Source of the DNA: UMGS1279 sp045536815
GTDB taxonomy: Bacteria; Bacillota; Clostridia; Oscillospirales; Acutalibacteraceae
Direction of reading: 5' to 3'
Length of the DNA: 34,320 bases
Assembly (NCBI GenBank): GCA_045536815.1
Contig: JAZSOH010000022.1
Coordinates: 1-34,320, forward strand
Shown: piece by piece, positions 15,723-23,629 of the stretch
Layout of the letters: each line of letters starts with the position of its first letter
How positions within the stretch are numbered: the stretch's first letter is position 1
Translations under genes and position numbers: made by a program
The notes under the pieces: model-generated
What the model saw: only the letters and a program-made list of their open reading frames with translations
Told to the model about the DNA's origin: nothing
Databases searched by the model: none

Positions 15723-16043
15723 ATGGATATTCAGCTAAAACGTGGGATTTTAGATGTTTGTGTACTAGCGGCAATAAAAAATGAAGAATCCTACGGCTAT
15801 AAGATTATTAAAGATTTAAAGCCGTATATTGAACTTTCCGAATCGACCTTATATACCATTTTAAAGCGCTTGGAATCGGCTAATATGTTAACCGTTAAAA
15901 CTGCCGAGCACGGCGGTAGACTTAGAAAATATTACCATATTACTAATGAGGGGATAAAACGTATCGAAGAGTTTAAGAGCGAGTGGAAGGAAATTTTATC
16001 AATATATAAATTTGTAACAAAGGGGGATGAAGAGGATGAGTAA
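15723..16043 (+). CDS. PadR-family transcriptional regulator
   Basis: A 106-residue winged-helix repressor of the short PadR type (PadR-s2). It begins MDIQLKRGILDVCVLAAI, followed by the recognition region ESTLYTILKRLESANMLTV and the wing with GGRLRKYYHITNEG, then a C-terminal dimerisation helix. AAGGAGG lies 6 nt before the ATG. The gene overlaps the DUF1700 gene by 8 bp. In this conserved three-gene arrangement PadR presumably represses the two following envelope genes until an unknown signal, often an envelope-active compound in relatives, is sensed. Confidence 0.95.
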   Translation: MDIQLKRGILDVCVLAAIKNEESYGYKIIKDLKPYIELSESTLYTILKRLESANMLTVKTAEHGGRLRKYYHITNEGIKRIEEFKSEWKEILSIYKFVTKGDEEDE

Positions 16044-16629
16044 AAGCGACTATCTTTTAGAACTTAAAAAACGTCTGGCGGGTTTGCCGACTAAGGAAGT
16101 AGAAGAAAGACTAGCCTTTTATAGCGAAATGATAGATGACCGAGTTGAAGATGGTCTTTCGGAAAAAGAAGCAGTTTTAGAAATGGGCCCTATCGAAAAC
16201 ATCGTTGCACAAATTATGGCCGATATTCCTCTTAGAAAAATTGCCGGTGAAAGAATAAAGCCAAAAAGACGTTTAACGGCATTCGAAACTTTTCTTATAG
16301 TGCTTGGCTTTCCTATTTGGTTTTCGCTTTTAGTATCGGTTTTTGCAGTTATTTTATCGGTTTATATCACTTTTTGGTCTGTAATAATTTCCCTATGGGC
16401 AGTATTTGCTTCGTTTGTAGCCTCGGCTTTTGGTATAATAGTATTTGGTTTTGCCCTTTCTTTTGGGGAAGCTCTTTTGACGGGTGTTGCCTCAATTGGC
16501 GCAGGACTTGTATTAGCGGGGCTTTCAATTTTTATGTTTTACGTATGCAAAGCCGCCACAAAAGGAATATTAGCTCTAACAAAAAAACTAGCAGTATGTA
16601 TTAAAAGCTGCTTTATTAAAAGGGGGTAG
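16036..16629 (+). CDS. DUF1700 (HAAS-domain) membrane protein
   Basis: About 198 residues. The N-terminus (about 1-75) is the HAAS-type helical domain: MSKSDYLLELKKRLAGLP, then EVEERLAFYSEMIDDRVEDG and EKEAVLEMGPIENI. Three or four hydrophobic membrane segments follow (about 85-180). ATG 16036 is preferred over ATG 16027, because AAGGGGG lies about 9 nt before it but directly abuts the earlier one. It sits between PadR and DUF4097, the usual order. In such operons HAAS proteins are thought to work with the DUF4097 partner in an envelope-stress or anti-sigma-like role; the exact function is unknown. Confidence 0.9.
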   Translation: MSKSDYLLELKKRLAGLPTKEVEERLAFYSEMIDDRVEDGLSEKEAVLEMGPIENIVAQIMADIPLRKIAGERIKPKRRLTAFETFLIVLGFPIWFSLLVSVFAVILSVYITFWSVIISLWAVFASFVASAFGIIVFGFALSFGEALLTGVASIGAGLVLAGLSIFMFYVCKAATKGILALTKKLAVCIKSCFIKRG

Positions 16630-16633
16630 CTTT

Positions 16634-17530
16634 GTGAGTAAGAAAACTAAAAATTGGCTTATTATGGGCACCGTTTTCGTTTTGCTTGGATGTATAATTT
16701 TTGCCTTTGTTATGTCAAGGCTCAATTGGGATTTTAATAAGCTGTCAACGGCAAAATTCGAAACAAATAAACACAAAATAAGTGAAGAATTTAAAAAAAT
16801 ATCCATAAAGACCGATACGGCAGATATAAAGTTTTTGATATCTGAAGATGGAAAATGTAACGTGGAGTGTTATGAGGAAGAAAAAGCAAAGCACAAAGCT
16901 TTTGTAAAAGAAGATACGCTTGTTATTGAGTTAGATGAGAAAAAACAATGGCATGATTATATTGGCTTTAACTTTACTTCGCCAAATATAACTGTTTCTT
17001 TGCCAAAGGCTGAATATGAGACGCTTTTTGTGAAAGCCGATACGAGCAATATAGTGGTGCCGAGCGGTTATGTTTTTGAAAGTACTGACATATCGCTTAG
17101 TACAGGCGACGTTAGTTTTTGTTCATCGGTTAAAAATCTTCTCAAAATAAAAACGCACACAGGAAAGGTTAATATTAAAGACACATCGGCGGGGAGCATC
17201 GGCCTTACGACCTCTACAGGCGATATTTCAGTTTTTGATGTTGACTGCAAAAACGATTTAAGTATTAAGGTTTCTACAGGTAAAACAAAGCTTTCAAACC
17301 TTGAATGTAAAAAGCTTACAGCCAGTGCAGATACAGGGGATATAAGCCTTGACTGTTGCGATGCAGATGAAATTTTTATACAAACTGATACTGGTGATGT
17401 TTCGGGCAAGCTTCTTAGCGAAAAGGTGTATATAACAAAAACTGACACGGGCAGGGTGAGCGTTCCTAAAACAACAAAAGGCGGCAGATGTGAGATTATT
17501 ACCAACACAGGAAATATAAAATTTGAATAA
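16634..17530 (+). CDS. DUF4097 beta-helix protein (putative adhesin/envelope-sensing)
   Basis: A 298-residue protein with one N-terminal membrane anchor (about 8-28) and an extracellular beta-repeat domain. The repeating pattern S/T-x-T-G-D/K-I/V (TSTGDISVFD, VSTGKTKLSN, ADTGDISLDC, TDTGDVSGKL, TDTGRVSVP, TNTGNIKFE) is the signature of DUF4097, which folds as a short beta-helix. GTG start with AAAGGGGG upstream, 4 bp after the DUF1700 stop. Last gene of the PadR operon, closed by a terminator at 17540. Confidence 0.92.
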   Translation: MSKKTKNWLIMGTVFVLLGCIIFAFVMSRLNWDFNKLSTAKFETNKHKISEEFKKISIKTDTADIKFLISEDGKCNVECYEEEKAKHKAFVKEDTLVIELDEKKQWHDYIGFNFTSPNITVSLPKAEYETLFVKADTSNIVVPSGYVFESTDISLSTGDVSFCSSVKNLLKIKTHTGKVNIKDTSAGSIGLTTSTGDISVFDVDCKNDLSIKVSTGKTKLSNLECKKLTASADTGDISLDCCDADEIFIQTDTGDVSGKLLSEKVYITKTDTGRVSVPKTTKGGRCEIITNTGNIKFE

Positions 17531-17539
17531 AAATTTAGG

Positions 17540-17571
17540 TTAAAACCCGAACTTTTGTGTTCGGGTTTTAA
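17540..17571 (+). terminator. Intrinsic terminator of the PadR operon
   Basis: A perfect 13-bp inverted repeat TTAAAACCCGAAC / GTTCGGGTTTTAA with a 6-nt loop, 9 nt past the DUF4097 stop. Confidence 0.9.
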
Positions 17572-17616
17572 TTATGAGAAAAAATTTTAAAACGCAGAAA
17601 AATCTACATTTTTTGT

Positions 17617-17646
17617 TTGACAATATATGGTATAAGGTGGTAAAAT
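17617..17646 (+). promoter_or_regulatory. Promoter of the LRR surface-protein gene
   Basis: TTGACA (17617-17622) and TAAAAT (17641-17646), 18 nt apart, 39 bp before the ATG. AAGGGG forms the ribosome site. Confidence 0.75.
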
Positions 17647-17685
17647 AAATTCGTATTTTTGAAATTATTTTAAGGGGTTTTAAAA

Positions 17686-20600
17686 ATGAAAAAGTTATTA
17701 GCAATTTTACTTTCGGTATGTATGTTATTAACCACTTTTTCCGGTCTTTCGGTTTCGGCTTATGAGTTTATAGAGGAAAGTGAAATCACATTCTCCTACG
17801 ACGAAGAAACCCACACCCTTACCATAGAGGGCAGCGGTGATATGGAAAATTACAGCGTCTCAGATGCGCCTTGGTGTGCTTATGCAAAAACCGCTAAAAA
17901 GGCGATAATAAGCGAGGGTATTACAAGTATTGGCGAGTGTGCCTTTTACGATTTTGTAACCCTTGAGGAAATTGAAATTCCCGACACAGTTACCTGTTTT
18001 GATATGCATAGTTTTAGCGGTAGCGGACTCAAAGAAATTAATATTTCTAAATACGTTACCGATATCAGTTATATGACCTTTGTAAACTGCGACCTTATGC
18101 AAAGCTACAAGGTTGACCCCGAAAATGAAAATTATCTAAGCAAAGATGACGTACTATTTAGTAAAGATATGTCTACTCTTATTTCCTACCCTTTAGGAAA
18201 GGTAGAGGAAGAGGAAAGTTACGTTATTCCGAACGAGGTTGTTACTGTTGAAGGCTATGCCTTTTCAAGAGCCAATAATCTTTCCCAGGTTACTTTAGGC
18301 GAAAACGTTAAAAGCATTGGCGACGAATGTTTCTTTAACTGTGTTAAACTTGGTAGGGTAAACTTTAACGAAGGGTTAGAGTTTATTGGCGGCGGCGCAT
18401 TTCAGCATTGCGCCCTTATAGAGGAGGTAAAACTCCCTTCAACTATTACCAAAATTCGCCCACTTGCTTTTTATGATACAGGGTTTTACAATAACCTTGA
18501 AAACTGGGAAAACAATATGCTTTATGTTGGCAAGTATCTCTTAACGGGCGAATATTGTCTTACCGAAGAGTCTTTTGAATCGGGCCTTTGGGGTGTTATT
18601 GAATCAAGCTATATTGAAGGCGCAGTAGTTATAAAAGAAGGTACTGAGCTTATTGCTTCTGATGCTTTTTCTTGGTTTAACAGGGGCTCTCAAATCACTT
18701 CGATTTCGTTCCCTGCAAGTCTTAGATATATAAACGAGTACGCATTTTACGGCTTGGGTATTACCGAAATTGACCTTGGCAGTAATGTAGAATGGATAGA
18801 TGATGGTGCATTTTCGAATTGCGAAAACCTTGCTAACATTTATCTTGGTTCGAATATTAAAAGAATTGGCCGCTACGTTTTTGACGAGACAGCCTTTGTA
18901 AAAAGCGATTTGTATTATATAGATGGCCTTTTGTACAAAGATGACTATCTCTTAGATTATAAGGAAGATTTGCCTACAAATATTACAGTAAAAGAAGGCA
19001 CAACCCTTATTGCAGACGGTGCGCTTTCTAAGGAAGATGCCTATATTTATAAGCTTCACAACGTAAGTTTACCCGAAAGCCTTAAATATATAGGCGCCGA
19101 GGCATTTGTTAATACAAATGTTGGTGAGCTAACAGTGCCCGAAGGTGTTTTAGAAATCGGCGATTATGCTATTGGATATAATAAATACTATGATTACATC
19201 AAAGAAGAAGAGGCATATTCCAAAATTTCGGATACTGTTATTGAAGGCCATTTAAACACTGCGGCTGAAAGCTACGCTAAAAAGTTTGATATTGAGTTTG
19301 TAGATTTAGACGCGCCCGAAGAGGTAACCTTTGGCAATTTTACAACAATTGTTGACGGCGAAAGCCTTGCTATAACAAAGTTTATTTGGTGCAACCCTTA
19401 TACTTACGATTTAGAAATTCCCGACTCTTACGGCTCAAGAACTATTGTAAAAATTACTTCCAATGCGTTTGGTGATTGTTCACTTCTTACCTCAATTACA
19501 ATACCTGAGTCGATAACTACTATTGAAAGCGGTGCCTTTTTAAACTGCGCAGACTCGATGTTCTACGTTACCTGTGGCTCTGAAGGAAACAGTTATGTAG
19601 AAGAAAATAATCTTTCCTTTACTGTAAAACACAGTTTCCCTGAAGAGTCTGACGGGGTTGTAAATACCTGCTCTGAGTGTGGTATAACCGAGTGTGATGC
19701 TTTAGGGCACGATATGCACGGTGGAAGTTGTAACCGCGACGGTTGTACATATAGTGGCGGCGGTGCCGATATAGGCGGTGGCGAGGTTATAATTCCGGGC
19801 GGCGATAGCGACGGACCTAAGACCGAAGACATTTATACCTATACCCTTTCGGGCGGTCAGGCAACCATTACAGATGTAGATTATTCAGTAAGCGGCAAGG
19901 TTGTAATTCCTGGTACCCTTGGCGGTTACCCTGTAACAAAAATTGGAAGCGGTGCTTTTAGTAGTAGCGCAAGTATTAAAGAAATTATTATACCCAATTC
20001 CGTTAAATACATTGAAGAGTATGCTTTTGCATATTGCTACCATCTTGAAAAGCTGAAAATCGGTAGCGGTGTTATCAGTATAGGAGAATATGCTTTCTTC
20101 GCATCAAACGCTCTTAGTGAGATTATTTTGGACGGTAAGGTAGAAACAATTGGTGAGAGGGCCTTTGATAATTGTCCGGTTATTTGGAATGTTTGGTATG
20201 GAAAATCTCAGTCAGATAAAGAAAACATCACTATAGCATCGGGAAATCAGTTTTTAGGCTATGCTAATTGGTATTATAATACCTGTATGGATGAACACGA
20301 ATATACTGCTGATTGCGACGAAACCTGTAATGTTTGTGATTGGGAAAGAGCAGAGACAGTAGACCACAGCTACGACAATATTTGCGATAATAAGTGCAAC
20401 CTTTGTGGATTTATTCGTGATACCTTATCCCATGATTATGATAATTCTTGCGACAGAGATTGCAACAATTGTGGCACCATAAGAAATGTAAACCACTCGT
20501 ATACAAACGCCTGTGATAACAGTTGTGATAGGTGCGGATTTTTAAGAGATGCAGGCCATATTTACGACAATGACTGCGATAGCGAATGTAATAGGTGTTA

Positions 20601-21882
20601 TAAGTATAGACCGGTAGTTCACAGTTTTAATGCTGCCACCTGTACTACACCTCAAACCTGTAAGGTGTGTAATATGAAGCTGGGCGATGCGCTTGGTCAT
20701 AACTATAAAAACGACTGTGATAGCACCTGTGACCGTTGCGGCGCAAAGCGTACAGTAAAAGCACACGTTTATGCAGCGGCAACCTGTACAAAGGCTAAAA
20801 CCTGTAAGTCGTGCGGCGCTATAAGCGGAAAAGCTTTGGGTCATAAGTCAGATAAGGGAACAGTAACCAAGAAGGCAACTTGTACCGCAGCGGGAACAAA
20901 AACCTATAAGTGTACAGTTTGTAAGTCAACGGTTAAGACTACCCCTTTGGCAAAACTCGGCCATACCTATTCGAATAACTGCGACAAGAACTGTAACCGT
21001 TGTGGCACTAAACGTACAGTAAAGGCACATACCTATAAGCTTTATGTAACAAGAAAAGCAACTCTATCTGCAAACGGAGCATATAGATATAAGTGTAGCA
21101 CTTGTGGATATATAACAAGCACGGCGAAAGTTATAAGAAAGGCAACAAGCTTTAGCCTTTCTACTGTAGCCTACACCTACGACGGCAAGGTTAAAACACC
21201 TAGTGTAACTGTAAAAGACAGTGCAGGTAAAACCCTTAAGAAAAACACCGACTATACAGTAACTTATGCAAGCGGAAGAATAAAGGCAGGCACCTATAAG
21301 GTTACTATAAAGATGAAGGGTAATTATGACGGAACTAAGACACTTTCCTTTAAGATTAAACCCGCAAATGTTTCAAAGTGCTCACTAAAACTTTCTGCAA
21401 CAAGCTTCGCTTACAACGGAAAGGTTAAAACTCCTACAGTTACAGTAAAAAATACTTCGGGCAAGACCCTTAAAAACAAAACCGATTATACATTAACCTA
21501 TTCTTCGGGAAGAAAAAAGGTTGGTACATATAAGGTTACGGTTAAAATGAAGGGCAACTATGAAGGCACCAAGGTTTTAACCTATAAAATTAACCCAAAA
21601 GCAGCTAGTGTAAGCTCGCTTACTGCGAAAAAAGGTAGCCTTACAGTTAAGCTCAACCGCACTTTGACAGAAAGCACCGGTTACCAAATTCAGTATGCAA
21701 CAAACAAAAGCTTTAAAGGAGCAAAAACTGTTTCGGTAACAAGCTATAAGACTAGTTCAAAAACACTGACAGGGCTTAAGAAAAACACCACTTATTATGT
21801 AAGGGTACGCACTTATAAAACTGTAAGTGGCACTAAATATTATTCAAATTGGTCAACTGCGAAATATAAAAAGACAAAATAG
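17686..21882 (+). CDS. Large secreted BspA-type leucine-rich-repeat protein with Cys-rich repeats and C-terminal Ig-like/FnIII domains
   Basis: A 1398-residue exported protein. Residues 1-25 are a classical signal peptide ending SVSA. About 35-640 are LRR_5 (BspA-like) repeats of the type I-x-x-x-A-F-x-x-C-x-x-L-x-x-I-x-I-P; a Gly-rich linker (about 690-715) leads to a second LRR block (about 730-850). About 868-1155 is a Cys/His-rich region with seven C-D-x-x-x-C-x-x-C-x-x-x-R units. Then come two near-identical Ig-like repeats (about 1160-1305, each with Y-x-G-K-V-K-T-P-x-V-T-V-K) and a fibronectin-III-like end (about 1306-1398, TGLKKNTTYYVRVRTY). There is no LPXTG, SLH or choline-binding anchor, so it is either released or held non-covalently. 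Roles in adhesion or host/glycan binding are known for BspA relatives; the ligand here is unknown. It is transcribed alone. Confidence 0.9.
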   Translation: MKKLLAILLSVCMLLTTFSGLSVSAYEFIEESEITFSYDEETHTLTIEGSGDMENYSVSDAPWCAYAKTAKKAIISEGITSIGECAFYDFVTLEEIEIPDTVTCFDMHSFSGSGLKEINISKYVTDISYMTFVNCDLMQSYKVDPENENYLSKDDVLFSKDMSTLISYPLGKVEEEESYVIPNEVVTVEGYAFSRANNLSQVTLGENVKSIGDECFFNCVKLGRVNFNEGLEFIGGGAFQHCALIEEVKLPSTITKIRPLAFYDTGFYNNLENWENNMLYVGKYLLTGEYCLTEESFESGLWGVIESSYIEGAVVIKEGTELIASDAFSWFNRGSQITSISFPASLRYINEYAFYGLGITEIDLGSNVEWIDDGAFSNCENLANIYLGSNIKRIGRYVFDETAFVKSDLYYIDGLLYKDDYLLDYKEDLPTNITVKEGTTLIADGALSKEDAYIYKLHNVSLPESLKYIGAEAFVNTNVGELTVPEGVLEIGDYAIGYNKYYDYIKEEEAYSKISDTVIEGHLNTAAESYAKKFDIEFVDLDAPEEVTFGNFTTIVDGESLAITKFIWCNPYTYDLEIPDSYGSRTIVKITSNAFGDCSLLTSITIPESITTIESGAFLNCADSMFYVTCGSEGNSYVEENNLSFTVKHSFPEESDGVVNTCSECGITECDALGHDMHGGSCNRDGCTYSGGGADIGGGEVIIPGGDSDGPKTEDIYTYTLSGGQATITDVDYSVSGKVVIPGTLGGYPVTKIGSGAFSSSASIKEIIIPNSVKYIEEYAFAYCYHLEKLKIGSGVISIGEYAFFASNALSEIILDGKVETIGERAFDNCPVIWNVWYGKSQSDKENITIASGNQFLGYANWYYNTCMDEHEYTADCDETCNVCDWERAETVDHSYDNICDNKCNLCGFIRDTLSHDYDNSCDRDCNNCGTIRNVNHSYTNACDNSCDRCGFLRDAGHIYDNDCDSECNRCYKYRPVVHSFNAATCTTPQTCKVCNMKLGDALGHNYKNDCDSTCDRCGAKRTVKAHVYAAATCTKAKTCKSCGAISGKALGHKSDKGTVTKKATCTAAGTKTYKCTVCKSTVKTTPLAKLGHTYSNNCDKNCNRCGTKRTVKAHTYKLYVTRKATLSANGAYRYKCSTCGYITSTAKVIRKATSFSLSTVAYTYDGKVKTPSVTVKDSAGKTLKKNTDYTVTYASGRIKAGTYKVTIKMKGNYDGTKTLSFKIKPANVSKCSLKLSATSFAYNGKVKTPTVTVKNTSGKTLKNKTDYTLTYSSGRKKVGTYKVTVKMKGNYEGTKVLTYKINPKAASVSSLTAKKGSLTVKLNRTLTESTGYQIQYATNKSFKGAKTVSVTSYKTSSKTLTGLKKNTTYYVRVRTYKTVSGTKYYSNWSTAKYKKTK
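20305..21015 (+). repeat. Coding repeat: seven C-D-x-x-x-C-x-x-C units
   Basis: Within the LRR protein, units such as CDETCNVCDWER, CDNKCNLCGFIR, CDRDCNNCGTIR, CDNSCDRCGFLR, CDSECNRCYKYR, CDSTCDRCGAKR and CDKNCNRCGTKR recur, most preceded by H-x-Y and spaced about 22 residues in the first five. Three Cys and one His per unit would suit zinc binding. The last two are interleaved with a different T-C-x-x-x-x-T-C-K-x-C unit. Confidence 0.8.
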
Positions 21883-21970
21883 TTTTGGCCAAAGCATTTA
21901 AAACTGAACCAGCCTAAAAGGGCGGTTTTAAGGTGTCTTTTGGCTAAGCGTAAATTTGTTCTGCGAAATG

Positions 21971-21999
21971 TTGACTTTTAAGTGATGGCATGCTATAAT
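21971..21999 (+). promoter_or_regulatory. Strong promoter of scfA
   Basis: TTGACT (21971-21976) and a perfect TATAAT (21994-21999), 17 nt apart, 36 bp before the SCIFF ATG. Upstream (21890-21950) is a degenerate nested inverted repeat, perhaps a weak terminator of the LRR gene; the rest of 21883-21970 shows no gene. Confidence 0.85.
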
Positions 22000-22035
22000 A
22001 TTTTTGTTAATAAACTTGTTCGGAGGATATAAGCG

Positions 22036-22185
22036 ATGAAACATATTAAAACTTTAGAAACTCGCGATTTGTGTAAGAGCGCTAAAAACGGTGGCTGCGG
22101 TGAGTGCCAAACTTCTTGCCAATCTGCTTGTAAAACAAGCTGCGGTATCGCAAATCAAAAGTGCGAAAGCAAAAACGAAAAATAA
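22036..22185 (+). CDS. scfA: SCIFF ranthipeptide precursor (six-cysteines-in-forty-five family)
   Basis: A 49-residue peptide beginning MKHIKTLETRDL, with core GGCGECQTSCQSACKTSC followed by GIANQKC. This is the near-invariant SCIFF peptide of Clostridia, the substrate of the radical SAM maturase encoded next. Cysteines are at 13, 21, 24, 28, 32, 36 and 43; C13 is an extra one beyond the usual six. The position after C36, usually Thr and the thioether partner of C32 in the studied C. thermocellum peptide (as I recall it), is Gly37 here. GGAGG lies 9 nt before the ATG. The biological role of SCIFF is not settled; it has been linked to quorum-sensing-like regulation. Confidence 0.96.
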   Translation: MKHIKTLETRDLCKSAKNGGCGECQTSCQSACKTSCGIANQKCESKNEK

Positions 22186-22187
22186 TT

Positions 22188-22216
22188 AAAAAATGCCGCC
22201 TTGGGCGGCATTTTTT
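22188..22216 (+). terminator. Attenuating terminator between scfA and scfB
   Basis: A perfect 13-bp stem AAAAAATGCCGCC / GGCGGCATTTTTT with a TTG loop, 2 nt past the scfA stop. scfB has no clear promoter of its own, so this would make the precursor transcript far more abundant than the maturase transcript. Confidence 0.9.
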
Positions 22217-22248
22217 ATAACCGATATTTTAATTTTGCGGGGATGAGT

Positions 22249-23628
22249 ATGGTACATAGATATAAAATGGGCGGCAAAAACATTGTATTAGACGTTTGCT
22301 CACTTTCAATTCATGTTGTTGATGATGTAGCCTTTGATATTATTGGTGATTTTGAAACTAAACCCAAAGAGATAATATTAAAAGAGATTTTAGAAAAATA
22401 TAGTGGAAATGCCGAAGTAACCGAGCAAGAGGTAATGGAATGCTTCGAGCAGATAGAGTATCTAAAGGAAAAGGGCAAGCTTTTTTCTTCGGATAATTTT
22501 GAGGATATTGCCGGTAGCCTTAAGGAAAAAACTGCAGGTGTTATTAAGGCGCTTTGCCTTCATGTAGCCCACACCTGTAACTTAAACTGTGAATATTGCT
22601 TTGCAAGTCAGGGCAAATATTCGGGCGAGCGCGCGGTAATGAGTCTCGAAACGGGAAAACGCGCTCTTGACTTTTTGGTAGAAAATTCAGGCGACCGTTA
22701 TAATTTGGAGGTCGATTTTTTCGGCGGCGAACCGCTTATGAATTTTGATGTTTTGAAGGGTTTGGTTGAGTACGCCAGAAGCATAGAAAAAAAGGCGAAC
22801 AAAAATTTCCGCTTTACCCTTACAACCAACGGAATGCTCATTGACGACGAGGTTATTGATTTTGCAAATAAGGAAATGAGCAATGTTGTGCTTAGCCTTG
22901 ATGGACGAAAAGAAATTCACGATAAATACCGTGTCGACTATGCGGGAAAGGGCAGTTTTGACCAAATTGTCCCAAAATTTCAAAAGCTTGTAAAGGCGCG
23001 TGGAGGCAAAGGTTATTATATGAGAGGCACCTTTACTCACCAAAACCCCGATTTTTTAGAGGACATTAAAACAATGCTCGACCTAGGCTTTAACGAGCTT
23101 AGTATGGAGCCGGTGGTTTGTAGCGAAAGCGACCCCGCTTGCCTTACTAAAGAGGATATAAGCGTTGTTATGTCGCAGTATGAAAAACTTGCTGAGCTTA
23201 TGCTTTTAAAGGAAAAAGAGGGTAGGCCTTTTACCTTCTATCATTATATGATAGATTTAACCGAAGGCCCTTGCATTTATAAACGAATTTCGGGTTGTGG
23301 CTCGGGCACCGAATATATGGCGGTTACCCCTTGGGGCGACCTCTACCCTTGTCACCAATTTGTAGGCGACGAAAAGTTTAAACTCGGTGATATTTGGAAG
23401 GGTGTTACAAATATAGCCGTTCAAAACGAATTTAAAGCGTGTAATGTTTATGCCCACGAGGAATGTAAGGACTGTTGGGCAAGGCTTTATTGTTCGGGCG
23501 GCTGCGCCGCTAACGCCTATCACGCAACCGGCAAGATAACCGGTGTTTATGGGAGCGGTTGTGAGCTTTTTAAAAAGCGTATGGAGTGCGCAATATTCTT
23601 AGAAGTTTCAAAAAAACTGGGAGACTGA
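22249..23628 (+). CDS. scfB: SCIFF maturase, thioether-forming radical SAM/SPASM enzyme
   Basis: About 459 residues. The N-terminal RRE-like peptide-recognition part begins MVHRYKMGGKNIVLDVCSLS. The radical SAM motif is C110-x3-C114-x2-C117 (CNLNCEYC), followed by DFFGGEPLMNF. The SPASM region carries auxiliary-cluster Cys in CGSGTEY, YPCHQF, CNVYAHEECKDCW and YCSGGCAANAYH. The enzyme uses SAM and Fe-S clusters to join Cys thiols to side-chain carbons of the SCIFF peptide. An upstream TTG reading (22201) lies inside the scfA terminator; ATG 22249 is chosen because GCGGGG sits 6 nt before it and the protein N-terminus then matches the family. ATG 22243 is possible. The decarboxylase gene starts 1 nt after the stop. 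Confidence 0.95.
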   Translation: MVHRYKMGGKNIVLDVCSLSIHVVDDVAFDIIGDFETKPKEIILKEILEKYSGNAEVTEQEVMECFEQIEYLKEKGKLFSSDNFEDIAGSLKEKTAGVIKALCLHVAHTCNLNCEYCFASQGKYSGERAVMSLETGKRALDFLVENSGDRYNLEVDFFGGEPLMNFDVLKGLVEYARSIEKKANKNFRFTLTTNGMLIDDEVIDFANKEMSNVVLSLDGRKEIHDKYRVDYAGKGSFDQIVPKFQKLVKARGGKGYYMRGTFTHQNPDFLEDIKTMLDLGFNELSMEPVVCSESDPACLTKEDISVVMSQYEKLAELMLLKEKEGRPFTFYHYMIDLTEGPCIYKRISGCGSGTEYMAVTPWGDLYPCHQFVGDEKFKLGDIWKGVTNIAVQNEFKACNVYAHEECKDCWARLYCSGGCAANAYHATGKITGVYGSGCELFKKRMECAIFLEVSKKLGD

Positions 23629-23629
23629 T

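Noticed and set aside
17068..17508. A 146-codon frame opposite the DUF4097 gene
   Set aside because: It mirrors the repetitive codons of the real gene and has no ribosome site or recognisable domain.
20542..20844. Antisense frames through the Cys-rich repeat of the LRR gene
   Set aside because: Shadow of the repeated coding sequence; no start signals.
22201..22248. TTG start for scfB
   Set aside because: The TTG is the loop of the scfA terminator; ATG 22249 has a good site and the family N-terminus.
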